This document shows positions 16,184 through 24,592 of a stretch of DNA of 64,000 nt, piece after piece. The notes beneath the pieces were generated by a model. That model saw nothing but the letters and a program-made list of their open reading frames with translations, was not told where the DNA came from and did no database searches. The position numbers and the translations under genes were made by a program. Within the stretch, counting starts at the first letter, position 1; each line of letters begins with the position of its first letter. The stretch comes from Albibacillus kandeliae (lineage in GTDB: Bacteria; Pseudomonadota; Alphaproteobacteria; Rhodobacterales; Rhodobacteraceae). The DNA lies in contig NZ_QEHM01000003.1 in assembly GCF_003116585.1 (NCBI RefSeq), positions 792,916 through 856,915 on the forward strand, written 5' to 3'.

Positions 16184-16866
16184 CGCCCGAGCGCCTCGCG
16201 CAGGGATTGCGGCGGGGCAACCACGTGGCGCAGGTCGAGCGAGGCGACGAGGTCGAGCAGGTGGCTCTTCATGAGATCCTCGGCAAGGGGGCCGTCGCGA
16301 CGGGCAAAGGCGTCGATCAGCGCGTGATGGGCCTGACTTTCGCACATGGCGGCGCGACGGCGCCAGTAAAGCGCGATGATGAGCGACGAGCGCGAGATCA
16401 GTTCCGAGATGAAGTCCTCGATCGTCTTCTGGTCCGCGATGCGGGCGATCTGGATGTGGAATTGCCCCGAGAGGAACAGGGCCCGGCCCGTCTCGCCCGC
16501 GTGGAGTGCGTCGTGCTCGTCGGCAATATGGTTGCGCAGGGTTGCCAGCGACTCCTCGGTGATGCGTTCCGCCGCGGATCTCGCTGTGCGCGGCTCAAGC
16601 AGCGAACGCGCCTCGAAGACTTCGCGCGCCTCCTGCACCGTGGGCTGGGCGACATAGGCACCCCGGTTGCGTTTCAGTTCGACCAGCCGCCGGTGCGAAA
16701 GAGCCTGCAGCGCGGCCCGCACCAGGGTCCGGCTGATCCCGTAGGCTTCACCCAGTTCATCCTCGCCCAGCTTGGTTCCGGGAGGCAGGCGGTGTTCGTG
16801 GATCGCGCGCTCGAGATCCGCGGCCACGGTCTCACTCGTCCAGATCCGGGGGTCGATACTTGTCAT
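16180..16866 (-). CDS. GntR-family regulator, FCD (FadR) subfamily
   Basis: A 228-residue regulator. The winged helix at about residues 12-75 (GTKLGEDELGEAYGISRTLVRAALQALSHRRLVELKRNRGAYV) is followed by a helical FCD ligand domain with the usual metal-binding histidines (FHIQIARI; HHALIDA; MKSHLLDL). It is divergent from the ABC transporter operon, and the 250-base gap holds a perfect palindrome ATTGTATACAAT that suits a GntR dimer. It most likely represses the transporter, racemase and hydrolase genes and is induced by their substrate. Confidence 0.88.
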   Translation of the reverse strand: MTSIDPRIWTSETVAADLERAIHEHRLPPGTKLGEDELGEAYGISRTLVRAALQALSHRRLVELKRNRGAYVAQPTVQEAREVFEARSLLEPRTARSAAERITEESLATLRNHIADEHDALHAGETGRALFLSGQFHIQIARIADQKTIEDFISELISRSSLIIALYWRRRAAMCESQAHHALIDAFARRDGPLAEDLMKSHLLDLVASLDLRHVVAPPQSLREALGR

Positions 16867-16958
16867 GGCCTCGAAAGTACTGGTGTCGGTTACGTCCTGT
16901 TTGGCCGAATCGCCGTGGTGGACACAAGCCAGTCTGGCGGATCTCGATCATCGACATA

Positions 16959-16970
16959 ATTGTATACAAT
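16959..16970. promoter_or_regulatory. Candidate GntR operator, perfect 12-bp palindrome
   Basis: ATTGTATACAAT is fully self-complementary and lies in the divergent gntR/ABC-transporter promoter region, 93 bases from the gntR start and 147 bases from the ATPase start. TTGTATACAA-type sites are typical for FCD-type GntR regulators. Confidence 0.55.
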
Positions 16971-17116
16971 AATGTGCGTAATTTTCCACACATCGAATAC
17001 AAGCCTGCACAAAAATCGGACAATGTGCTGCTTCCGCCATTCCGCCCTCACGAAACCATTGCCCGGCAGAGCGCGGGCTGACGCAGGCTCTCCCTGACCG
17101 CGGACATGGAGGGCAC

Positions 17117-18091
17117 ATGCGCACGGGTTACGATCTGGAACTGGTTCACCTGACCAAACGCTATGGCGAGACCGTGGCCGTGCGCGACCTGAACCATGTC
17201 TTTGCGCCGGGGAGCTACGTCTGCTTTCTGGGCCCCTCGGGCTGTGGCAAATCCTCGACCCTGCGCATGATCGCGGGGCATGAGGAGGTCAGCGAGGGGT
17301 CGATCCTGCTCGACGGGCTGGATGTCTCGCACCTCGCGCCCGCGCAGCGTGGCACGGCGATGATGTTCCAGAACTATGCGCTGTTCCCCCATCTTTCGGT
17401 GCGTGACAACGTCGCTTTCTCGCTGCGGATGAAGGGCGTGGAAAAGGCCACACGGCATGCACGGGCGAACGACCTTCTGGAACTCGTCGACATGGTCCAC
17501 CTAGCGGATCGTCTGCCGGCCCAGCTCTCGGGCGGGCAGCAGCAACGGGTGGCCCTTGCGCGTGCGCTGGTGACCGAACCCAAGGTGCTGCTGCTGGACG
17601 AACCACTGTCGGCCCTCGACCCGTTCCTGCGTATCCGGATGCGCAGTGAGCTGAAGCGGCTGCAGCGTGAGCTTGGCATAACCTTCATCCACGTGACCCA
17701 CGGCCAGGACGAGGCGCTCGCGCTGGCGGACGAGATCGTTGTGATGAACAACGCGGTGATCGAACAGGCCGGTCCTGCGCGCGAGGTCTGGGCCCTGCCG
17801 CGCACCGAATTCGTGGCGCGTTTCATCGGCGGGCACAACGTGATCGCCCTGCCAGGCGGCAAGGTCACGGTGCGCGCGGACGCAGTCCGCCTCGTACCCG
17901 AGGGCCTCGCGGCGACAGTTACCGCCGTCGAGTACCAGGGCGCATCGGTCGCGGTCACGACTCGGACCGAGAGCGGGGACGAGGTGCTCGCCCTGCTGCC
18001 CGAGGACCAGTTCTTCCTCGCACCGAAATCCCCCGGCGAGGCCGTACAGCTGAACTGGGACGAAGGGCGGCTCCACCGCCTCGAGGCCTGA
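17117..18091 (+). CDS. ABC transporter ATP-binding protein, polyamine (PotA) type
   Basis: A 324-residue ATPase with Walker A (GPSGCGKSS), Q-loop (MMFQNYALFPH), signature LSGGQQQR, Walker B (VLLLDEPLSALD) and the H-loop histidine (VTHGQDEAL). The C-terminal ~80 residues form a short TOBE-type regulatory domain. Order ATPase, binding protein, permease, permease matches PotABCD-like and opine-type importers. Energises uptake of the substrate handled by the racemase and hydrolase at the operon end. Confidence 0.92.
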   Translation: MRTGYDLELVHLTKRYGETVAVRDLNHVFAPGSYVCFLGPSGCGKSSTLRMIAGHEEVSEGSILLDGLDVSHLAPAQRGTAMMFQNYALFPHLSVRDNVAFSLRMKGVEKATRHARANDLLELVDMVHLADRLPAQLSGGQQQRVALARALVTEPKVLLLDEPLSALDPFLRIRMRSELKRLQRELGITFIHVTHGQDEALALADEIVVMNNAVIEQAGPAREVWALPRTEFVARFIGGHNVIALPGGKVTVRADAVRLVPEGLAATVTAVEYQGASVAVTTRTESGDEVLALLPEDQFFLAPKSPGEAVQLNWDEGRLHRLEA

Positions 18092-18145
18092 AGCGGCCCA
18101 ACACAAGACCATCATAACCAACACACTGACAGAGAGGACAAGACA

Positions 18146-19417
18146 ATGGCAAAACCCAAGGTCGGCTATTCCCGCCGCAGCCTGCTGAAGGCGGGCGGCG
18201 CAGCCGTTGCCGCCACTGCGTTTCCCGCCCCGATGCTTTGGGCGCAGGACACCAAGAACATCGTGCTGCGCCAGTTCGGCACCGGCGTGTCGAACCTGAA
18301 CGACGTCGCCAACAAGGTGAAGGAAGACCTCGGCTTCACGCTCGAGATGACCGCGCTCGATTCCGACAGCGTCACCCAGCGCGCCGCGACCCAGCCCGAC
18401 AGCTTCGACATCGCCGATATCGAGTACTGGATCTGCAAGAAGGTCTGGCCCACCGGCAACCTGCAGGCGATGGATACCTCCAAGATCGCCAACTACGACA
18501 AGATCGTCGGCATCTTCCGCTCCGGCAAGCTGACCCCCGAGAGCGTGATCGCGCAGGGCACAGCGCCGCATACCGTGGGCTTCGTCGACGGCCCCGGCGG
18601 CACCAGCTTTGCCGACAGTGAAACCGGCTGGATGACCCTGATCCCGACGATCTACAACGCCGACACGCTCGGCATCCGCCCCGACCTGATCGGCCGCCCG
18701 ATCGAGTCGTGGACCGAGCTGCTGAACCCCGAGTTCAAGGGCAAGGCCTCGATCCTCGACATTTCCTCGATCGGCATCATGGACATGGCCATGGTCTGCG
18801 AGGCGATGGGCGAGGTCGCCTATGCCGACAAGGGCAACATGACCCGCGAGGAGATCGACAAGACCATCGCGATCTTCACCGAGGCCAAGAAGGCCGGCCA
18901 GTTCCGCGCCTTCTGGAAGACCTTCGACGAGAGCGTCAACCTGATGGCGAGCGGCGAGGTGGTGATCCAGTCGATGTGGTCGCCCGCCATCACAGCGGTC
19001 AAGTCGCGCGGCATCGAATGCGTCTACCAGCCGCTGAAAGAGGGCTATCGCTCCTGGGGCGGCGGCATCGGGCTGTCGAGCTCGCTCTCCGGCATGGAGC
19101 TGGACGCGGCCTATGAGTACATCAACTGGTACCTCTCCGGCTGGGTCGGCGGCTACCTGATGCGCCAGGGCTATTACTCCGCCGTTCCCGAGACCTCCAA
19201 GGAGTTCATGACCGAGAACGAGTGGGGTTACTGGTTCGAGGGCAAGGAAGCCACCGACGTGATCACGAGCCCCACCGGCGACAAGCTGGCCGCGGCCGGC
19301 GACGTGCGAGACGGCGGGTCGTTCTACGAGCGTATGGGCCACGTGGCCTGCTGGAACGCGGTGATGGACGAGAACCAGTACATGGTTCGCAAGTGGAACG
19401 AGTTCATCGCGGCATGA
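18146..19417 (+). CDS. ABC transporter substrate-binding protein, PotD/PotF-like
   Basis: A 423-residue secreted binding protein. The N-terminus has a Tat-type signal (SRRSLLKAGGAAVAATAFPA followed by a likely cleavage near WAQD), so it folds before export. The body resembles spermidine/putrescine-type solute receptors (cluster D). An AGAGGACAAGACA region precedes the ATG. It lies between the ATPase and two permeases. Substrate unknown; context favours a hydantoin, ureide or related cyclic amide rather than a polyamine. Confidence 0.88.
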   Translation: MAKPKVGYSRRSLLKAGGAAVAATAFPAPMLWAQDTKNIVLRQFGTGVSNLNDVANKVKEDLGFTLEMTALDSDSVTQRAATQPDSFDIADIEYWICKKVWPTGNLQAMDTSKIANYDKIVGIFRSGKLTPESVIAQGTAPHTVGFVDGPGGTSFADSETGWMTLIPTIYNADTLGIRPDLIGRPIESWTELLNPEFKGKASILDISSIGIMDMAMVCEAMGEVAYADKGNMTREEIDKTIAIFTEAKKAGQFRAFWKTFDESVNLMASGEVVIQSMWSPAITAVKSRGIECVYQPLKEGYRSWGGGIGLSSSLSGMELDAAYEYINWYLSGWVGGYLMRQGYYSAVPETSKEFMTENEWGYWFEGKEATDVITSPTGDKLAAAGDVRDGGSFYERMGHVACWNAVMDENQYMVRKWNEFIAA

Positions 19418-19447
19418 CAATGGTCGCGGGCATCTGCCCGCGACAGG

Positions 19448-19500
19448 CCGGGGGGCAGCTGCCCCCCGGACCCCCTGCGAGTATTTCCGAAGAAAAGATG
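19448..19500. repeat. Intergenic GC-hairpin repeat with GAGTATTT...AAGATG tail
   Basis: A perfect 22-bp GC palindrome (19448-19469, centre CAGCTG) is followed by a 22-base tail GAGTATTTCC...AAAAGATG (19479-19500). The tail matches 20 of 22 bases with an inverted copy at 24530-24551, and the hairpin-tail layout recurs at 52095-52190. Located between the binding-protein gene and the permeases, it could stabilise the binding-protein mRNA or reduce read-through. Confidence 0.65.
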
Positions 19501-19529
19501 AACAAGAGCCGAGGGACGAGGGCGTACCG

Positions 19530-20384
19530 ATGACAAGGAACCGACATCTGCTGGGCTGGCTCGAGGCCGCGCCACTGGCGGTGATCCTGCTGGGTTTCCT
19601 GATTGCCCCGATCGTGATGATCGTGATCGTCAGCTTCTGGGGCGCGACCGAGTTCTCGATCTACCCGGACTTCCAGTTCGAGAACTACGCTTTCCTCTTC
19701 AGTTCCCCGGTTACCTACAAGGTCTTCGGCGCGACCTTCAAATACGCCTTCATCACCTGGGCCTTCACCCTCTCCATCGGGTTCACGGTGGCCTATTTCC
19801 TTGCCTTCCACATCCGCAGCCAGACCGTGCAGATCGCGCTGTTCCTCGTCTGCACCATCCCGTTCTGGACCTCGAACATCATCCGGATGATCAGCTGGAT
19901 TCCCTTTCTGGGCCGCAACGGGATCGCCAACCAGACGCTGATCTCCTGGGGGGTGATCGACGAGCCGCTCGAATGGCTGCTCTATTCCGATTTCTCGGTG
20001 ATCCTTGCCTTCGTGCATCTTTACACGCTGTTCATGGTGGTCCCGATCTTCAACACGATGATGCGCATCGACAAGTCGCTGCTGGAGGCTGCGCGGGACA
20101 ACGGGGCGTCGGGGCTCCAGACGCTGCTGCACGTGATCCTGCCGCTGACCAAGCCGGGGATCATGATCGGCACCATCTTCGTCGTCACCCTCGTGATGGG
20201 AGACTTCATCACGGTGCGCTTCATGTCGGGCTCGCAACGGGCCAACGTGGGGCGGCTGATCTCGAACGACATCGGGTTGCTGCAGTACCCCTCCGCTTCG
20301 GCGACTGCGGTGGTGCTGCTCTGCACCGTGCTGATCATGATCGCGATCCTGCTGCGCTTCGTGAACATCCGGAAGGAGCTCTGA
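19530..20384 (+). CDS. ABC transporter permease, PotB-like
   Basis: A 284-residue inner-membrane permease with about six membrane segments. The EAA loop for ATPase contact is visible near residue 185 (LLEAARDNGASGLQTLLHVILPLTKPG). It starts 112 bases after the binding-protein gene, with a GC-hairpin repeat in between, and is followed after 4 bases by the second permease. Together they form the heterodimeric channel. Confidence 0.9.
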   Translation: MTRNRHLLGWLEAAPLAVILLGFLIAPIVMIVIVSFWGATEFSIYPDFQFENYAFLFSSPVTYKVFGATFKYAFITWAFTLSIGFTVAYFLAFHIRSQTVQIALFLVCTIPFWTSNIIRMISWIPFLGRNGIANQTLISWGVIDEPLEWLLYSDFSVILAFVHLYTLFMVVPIFNTMMRIDKSLLEAARDNGASGLQTLLHVILPLTKPGIMIGTIFVVTLVMGDFITVRFMSGSQRANVGRLISNDIGLLQYPSASATAVVLLCTVLIMIAILLRFVNIRKEL

Positions 20385-20388
20385 TCTG

Positions 20389-21225
20389 ATGGAACGACGC
20401 CCCCGCAGCTTTTACGTGCTGGCCGCCTTCTTCGGCCTCTTCGTCCTGTTCCTTTACGGGCCGATCCTGACCATCGGCATCCTCAGCTTTCAGGGGCCGG
20501 GGGGCGGGCTGACCTTCCCGATGAACGGGGTCTCGACCTACTGGTTCCGCGACCTGTTCCAGGAGCAGGCCGTCGGCGACATCTGGGGCGCGTTCCGGCG
20601 CAGTTTCGGACTGGGGCTGATGGTGATGATCACCACCGTGGTGATCTCGGTCATGGCGGGTCTGGCCTTTCGCAAGAAATTCCGCGGGTCGGGTATCCTG
20701 TTCTATGCCGCCATCACCTCCCTGGTTATCCCGTCGATCCTGATCTCGCTGGGGGTTGGCCTGATCTTCAACCAGCTGGGACTGAAGGTGCACTGGGCGA
20801 CCAGCGGTTTCGGCGCGCAACTGACCTGGACGCTGCCCTTTGGCCTCTTGATCATGTTCGCCGTCTTCAACCGCTTCGACAAGAGTTACGAGGAGGCCGC
20901 CCGCGACCAGGGCGCGACCGCCTGGCAGACCATCCGGCACGTCGTGCTGCCGATCATCGCGCCCTCGCTGATCGGGGTGGCCCTGTTCGGCTTCACCCTC
21001 AGCTACGACGAGTTTGCGCGAACCCTGCTGACGGCAGGCAGCTACAACACGCTGCCGCTCGAGATCTTCGGGATGACCACCAATGTGACAACACCGGTGA
21101 TCTACGCGCTGGGCACGCTGACGACGATCTTTTCCTTCGGGATCATCGCCGCCTTCCTGCTCGCGGTCTGGATCATGGGCAAGCGCAGGGCGCGTCTCGG
21201 GTCCGATGCGGGCAGGGGCGTATGA
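20389..21225 (+). CDS. ABC transporter permease, PotC-like
   Basis: A 278-residue permease with six predicted helices and an EAA loop (YEEAARDQGATAWQTIRHVVLPIIAPS, about residues 165-190). Its stop overlaps the start of the racemase gene (ATGA at 21222), which strongly links transport to the following catabolic genes. Confidence 0.9.
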   Translation: MERRPRSFYVLAAFFGLFVLFLYGPILTIGILSFQGPGGGLTFPMNGVSTYWFRDLFQEQAVGDIWGAFRRSFGLGLMVMITTVVISVMAGLAFRKKFRGSGILFYAAITSLVIPSILISLGVGLIFNQLGLKVHWATSGFGAQLTWTLPFGLLIMFAVFNRFDKSYEEAARDQGATAWQTIRHVVLPIIAPSLIGVALFGFTLSYDEFARTLLTAGSYNTLPLEIFGMTTNVTTPVIYALGTLTTIFSFGIIAAFLLAVWIMGKRRARLGSDAGRGV

Positions 21226-21878
21226 CCCGCATCCTCTACATCAACCCGAACGCCACCGAAGGGATGACCGACGCGATTGTCACCACCGCCCGAGCGGCGC
21301 TGCCGGGGGTCGAGGTCGCAGGGGTGACGAACCGCGACGGCCCGCCCGCCATCGAGGGCGCGGAGGACGGCGAGGCGGCGGTTCCCGGCGTTCTGGCGCG
21401 GGTGCGCGACGCGCGGGCGGATGCCATCGTGATCGCCTGTTTCGACGATACGGGGCTGGCCGAAGCGCGTGCGGCGGCGCCTTGCCCGGTGCTGGGGATC
21501 GGGCAGGCATCCTACGTCATGTCGGGGCTGTTGGGGCTGCGGTTCTCGGTCGTCACCTCGGTTGCCGCCGCGATCCCGGTCATCCGCGGCAACATCGACC
21601 GCAACGGGTTCTCCGGCGCCTGTGCGTCGGTGCGGGCCAGCGGCCTGGGAGTACTGGCCATCGACGAGGGCAGCGAGGCGACCCGTGTGCAGCTTGCCGA
21701 CGCCTTCCTGCGGGCACGGGACGAGGATGGTGCGGAGGCGGTGGTGCTCGGCTGCGCGGGGATGACGGGCTTGCGCGACGATCTCGCGGCGCGCACCGGG
21801 ATCACCCTGATCGACGGGGTTGCGGCATCGGCCCATCTGGCGCTGGCGGCGGCGCGCTACGGGGGCGCAGCGTCGTGA
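21222..21878 (+). CDS. Hydantoin / Asp-Glu racemase family protein
   Basis: A 218-residue racemase-family protein with two active-site cysteines in the expected places, IACFDDTG (about residue 73) and LGCAGMTG (about 174), and the N-terminal ILYINPNATEGMTDAI typical of hydantoin and allantoin racemases. Two-base proton transfer by paired cysteines interconverts enantiomers of 5-substituted hydantoins or allantoin. It overlaps the permease before it and the hydrolase after it by 4 bases each. Confidence 0.85.
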   Translation: MTRILYINPNATEGMTDAIVTTARAALPGVEVAGVTNRDGPPAIEGAEDGEAAVPGVLARVRDARADAIVIACFDDTGLAEARAAAPCPVLGIGQASYVMSGLLGLRFSVVTSVAAAIPVIRGNIDRNGFSGACASVRASGLGVLAIDEGSEATRVQLADAFLRARDEDGAEAVVLGCAGMTGLRDDLAARTGITLIDGVAASAHLALAAARYGGAAS

Positions 21879-22747
21879 GCCTGCCGGGTCACGGGCGCTA
21901 CGACTATGTCCCGATCACGCGGCGTGCGCCGCTGGACTGGCCGGGCGGCAAGCGCCTCGCCGTCTACTTCGGCCTGAACCTCGAACACTTTGCCTTTGGC
22001 GAGGGCCTCGGCGCCGAACTGGCGCCCGGGGGTCCGCAGCCGGATATCCTGAACTACGCCTGGCGCGACTACGGCAACCGCGTCGGGGCGTGGCGGATGA
22101 TCGAGCTGTTCGATGCGCTGGACCTGCCCGCCACGGTGCTGGCCAACAGCGCCATGTACGACTACGCGCCCGAGTTGATGACCGCGTTTCGGGCGCGGGG
22201 TGACGAGGTCGCCGGTCACGGGCGCACCAATTCGGAACGCCAGAGCGTGATGGAGGAAGCGGCGGAGCGGGTCATGATCGCGGAAGCGACCGAGGTCATT
22301 GCCAGTGCCGAGGCGCGTCCGCCGGAGGGTTGGCTCAGCCCCTGGATCGCCGAGAGCCCGGTCACTCCGGACCTGCTGGTCGAAGCGGGATATCGCTACA
22401 CGCTGAACTGGTGCATGGACGACCAGCCGGTATGGATGACCACCCGCGCCGGGCGCTTGCTGTCGATCCCATACCCGCAGGAGCTGAACGACATTCCCGC
22501 GATCATGGCGCGCAAGGTCGGAGCGGCCGAGTTCGCGGACATGATCATCGACAATTTCGACGAGATGCTCGAGCAATCCGCTGGGCAGGCGCTTGTCATG
22601 GGCGTGGCGCTGCATCCCTACATCGTCGGTCAGCCATTCCGTCTGCGTCAGCTGCGGCGCGCCCTCAAGCATATCGCGGATCAGCGCGACCGGGTCTGGA
22701 TCTGCCACGCGGGCGAGTTCGCGCGCTACTGTGCCGACCGGCTCTAG
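21875..22747 (+). CDS. Polysaccharide-deacetylase-family hydrolase, PuuE allantoinase-like
   Basis: A 290-residue NodB-fold protein starting at GTG 21875, which overlaps the racemase stop (GTGA). The arrangement RYDYVPITRRAPLDWPGGKRLAVYFGLN, GHGRTNSE (metal histidine) and ALHPYIVGQPFRLRQL mirrors the metal-free or cation-dependent cyclic-amide hydrolase PuuE rather than chitin deacetylases. With the racemase it would open a chiral hydantoin- or allantoin-like ring. Exact substrate unknown. Its stop codon shares the palindrome CTAG with the stop of the convergent galD-like gene. Confidence 0.8.
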   Translation: MSLPGHGRYDYVPITRRAPLDWPGGKRLAVYFGLNLEHFAFGEGLGAELAPGGPQPDILNYAWRDYGNRVGAWRMIELFDALDLPATVLANSAMYDYAPELMTAFRARGDEVAGHGRTNSERQSVMEEAAERVMIAEATEVIASAEARPPEGWLSPWIAESPVTPDLLVEAGYRYTLNWCMDDQPVWMTTRAGRLLSIPYPQELNDIPAIMARKVGAAEFADMIIDNFDEMLEQSAGQALVMGVALHPYIVGQPFRLRQLRRALKHIADQRDRVWICHAGEFARYCADRL

Positions 22748-23817
22748 GCCGGTCGCGGGAACACGCGCCCGTCGAACAGCTTGCGCGCCGTTCTGAGGCT
22801 TCCGGCCCGGCGCACGGCACCGCTCGCGTCGCGTTCAAGTAGGACGTCGACCGCGCCGGTTGGATGCTCGATGGCAAAGGTTTCACCCCGAGGCAGCGTC
22901 GCGATCTCTGCCGCCGGCGAGCCGGGCAGAGTGCAGGCCGTCGCCACGCTGACGGCAGCAAAGACGCCGATGGTCGCGTGGCAGCGGTGCGGGATGAAGC
23001 TGCGGGTCGAGAGCACACCGCCCGCGCGCGGGGCCGAGACCAGCGTCATCTTGGGAACCGATTTCTCGCGAACGTCGCCCAGCCTCATCATGGGCCCGGC
23101 CTGCAGCCGGATCGCTTCCAGCCTTGCCTTGAGTTTGGTGTCTGCATCCAGCGCATCGCGGTTCTCGTAACCGGTCACGCCGAGGTCTTCCGCCCGGAGG
23201 ATCACGCAGGGCATTCCGTTGTCGATCAGCGTGCACTGCACCCCGTCGATGACATCGCGCACCTTGCCGGTCGGCAGTAGCGAGCCGCACATTGACCCGG
23301 CCAGCCCTTCGAAGAAAAGCGGCACGGCTGCGTGGTGGCCGGGAACACCGTCGATCTGCGCAGTGCCCGCATAGCTGACCCGGCTGCCCGGCGTCTGCAC
23401 CCGCGCCACGGCGATCTCGCCGGTGTTGCGCATGTGGATGCGCACGGTGGTCTCCTCGCCGGTGATCGCGACCAGCCCGCGTTCGATGGCGGCTGGGCCG
23501 ACCCCGGCCAGGATATTGCCGCAACCCTGCGCGTCAGAGACCAGTGGCTTGTCGACGAAGACCTGAAGGAACAGGTAGTCGACGTCGGCATCCGGCCGGC
23601 TCGGTTCGGAGAGGACGGCGACCTTGGAGGTGAGCGGGTCGGCCCCGCCGATCCCGTCGATCTGCGCCGGGTCGGGCGAACCCATGATCCGCAGCAGCAG
23701 CGCATCGCGGAGGTTTGCATCGGCGGGCAGATCCGAGGCAAGGAAGTAAGCCCCCTTCGAGGTGCCGCCTCGCATCCAGAGACAGGATATGCCCTCGTCT
23801 TCGTATCGCGTCATCAT
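22744..23817 (-). CDS. galD: 4-oxalomesaconate tautomerase, GalD-like (PrpF family)
   Basis: A 357-residue PrpF/DapF-fold isomerase: CLWMRGGTSKGAYF at the N-terminus, GGADPLTSKVAVL, GCGNILAGVGPAAIERG and FIPHRCHATIGVF, matching GalD of gallate catabolism. It would interconvert the keto and enol forms of 4-oxalomesaconate. Two ATGs stand in tandem (23817, 23814) after GGAGGAGG. It is the last gene of the minus-strand operon that begins with the galB-like gene. The family also contains aconitate isomerases (PrpF), but the neighbouring aldolase and hydratase favour GalD. Confidence 0.82.
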   Translation of the reverse strand: MMTRYEDEGISCLWMRGGTSKGAYFLASDLPADANLRDALLLRIMGSPDPAQIDGIGGADPLTSKVAVLSEPSRPDADVDYLFLQVFVDKPLVSDAQGCGNILAGVGPAAIERGLVAITGEETTVRIHMRNTGEIAVARVQTPGSRVSYAGTAQIDGVPGHHAAVPLFFEGLAGSMCGSLLPTGKVRDVIDGVQCTLIDNGMPCVILRAEDLGVTGYENRDALDADTKLKARLEAIRLQAGPMMRLGDVREKSVPKMTLVSAPRAGGVLSTRSFIPHRCHATIGVFAAVSVATACTLPGSPAAEIATLPRGETFAIEHPTGAVDVLLERDASGAVRRAGSLRTARKLFDGRVFPRPA

Positions 23818-23841
23818 TGTCCTCCTCCCCCGGCAACGGGA

Positions 23842-24513
23842 TCAGATGTACTTCAGGCCCTTCTCGGCCAGTCGTGGGCGCATATCGTAGATGTCGAGCC
23901 CCAGTTCCCCCGCTGCGAGGCGCTGGCGTTTGGCTTCCTCGGCGGCCAGCCGCGCCTCGGCCTTCTCCAGCACGGCGGCGGCCTCGTCCCGGCGAACCAC
24001 GACGACCCCGTCGTCATCGGCGACAATGACATCCCCGGCCTCGATGGCCTGACCGGCGCAGACGATCGGCACGTTGACCGAGCCCAGCGTCTCCTTCACC
24101 GTTCCCTGCGCGCTGATCGCCTTGGACCAGACCGGGAAGCCCATGACGGTCAGGTCCTTCACGTCCCGCACCCCGGCGTCGATCACCAGCCCCCGACAGC
24201 CGCGCGCCATCGCCGACGTCGCCAACAGGTCGCCGAAATAGCCGTTGTCGCAGGGAGACGTGGGCGCGAGAACGAGGATGTCACCCTCGGCCAATTGCTC
24301 GATGGCGACGTGCAGCATCCAGTTGTCGCCCGGAGGGGCCGAGATAGTGACCGCCGAGCCCGCGATCTGCGCGCCGGTCCAGATCGGCCGCACATAGCTT
24401 TGCAGGCAACCCTTGCGCCCCTGCGCCTCGTGCACTGTTGCGACGCCCGCACGCCCCAGCGCGTCGATCACTGCGGCCTCGGCCCGTGCCACGTTCTGAA
24501 CCACGACTGCCAT
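23842..24513 (-). CDS. galC: 4-carboxy-4-hydroxy-2-oxoadipate aldolase / oxaloacetate decarboxylase (RraA-type)
   Basis: A 223-residue RraA-fold class II aldolase with the family active-site stretch [24 protein letters not shown] (arginine and aspartate at the end bind substrate and metal). It splits 4-carboxy-4-hydroxy-2-oxoadipate to pyruvate and oxaloacetate, the last step of the gallate and protocatechuate 4,5-cleavage routes. LigK, ProA and GalC are equivalent names. It lies 24 bases before galD and shares its transcript. Confidence 0.85.
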   Translation of the reverse strand: MAVVVQNVARAEAAVIDALGRAGVATVHEAQGRKGCLQSYVRPIWTGAQIAGSAVTISAPPGDNWMLHVAIEQLAEGDILVLAPTSPCDNGYFGDLLATSAMARGCRGLVIDAGVRDVKDLTVMGFPVWSKAISAQGTVKETLGSVNVPIVCAGQAIEAGDVIVADDDGVVVVRRDEAAAVLEKAEARLAAEEAKRQRLAAGELGLDIYDMRPRLAEKGLKYI

Positions 24514-24529
24514 ATCAGTCCCTCTCCTG

Positions 24530-24578
24530 CATCTTCTCTTCTGAAATACTCGAATGCCCGGCCGCCACGGTCGCGGCC
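24530..24578. repeat. Inverted copy of the GC-hairpin/GAGTATTT repeat
   Basis: On the minus strand, a GGCCGC...GCGGCC stem (24560-24578) is followed by the 22-base tail GAGTATTTCA...GAAGATG (24551-24530), 20 of 22 bases identical to the tail at 19479-19500. It fills the space between the dioxygenase and galC genes, directly before the galC ribosome site. Confidence 0.6.
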
Positions 24579-24592
24579 GCCCGCAGCGATCT

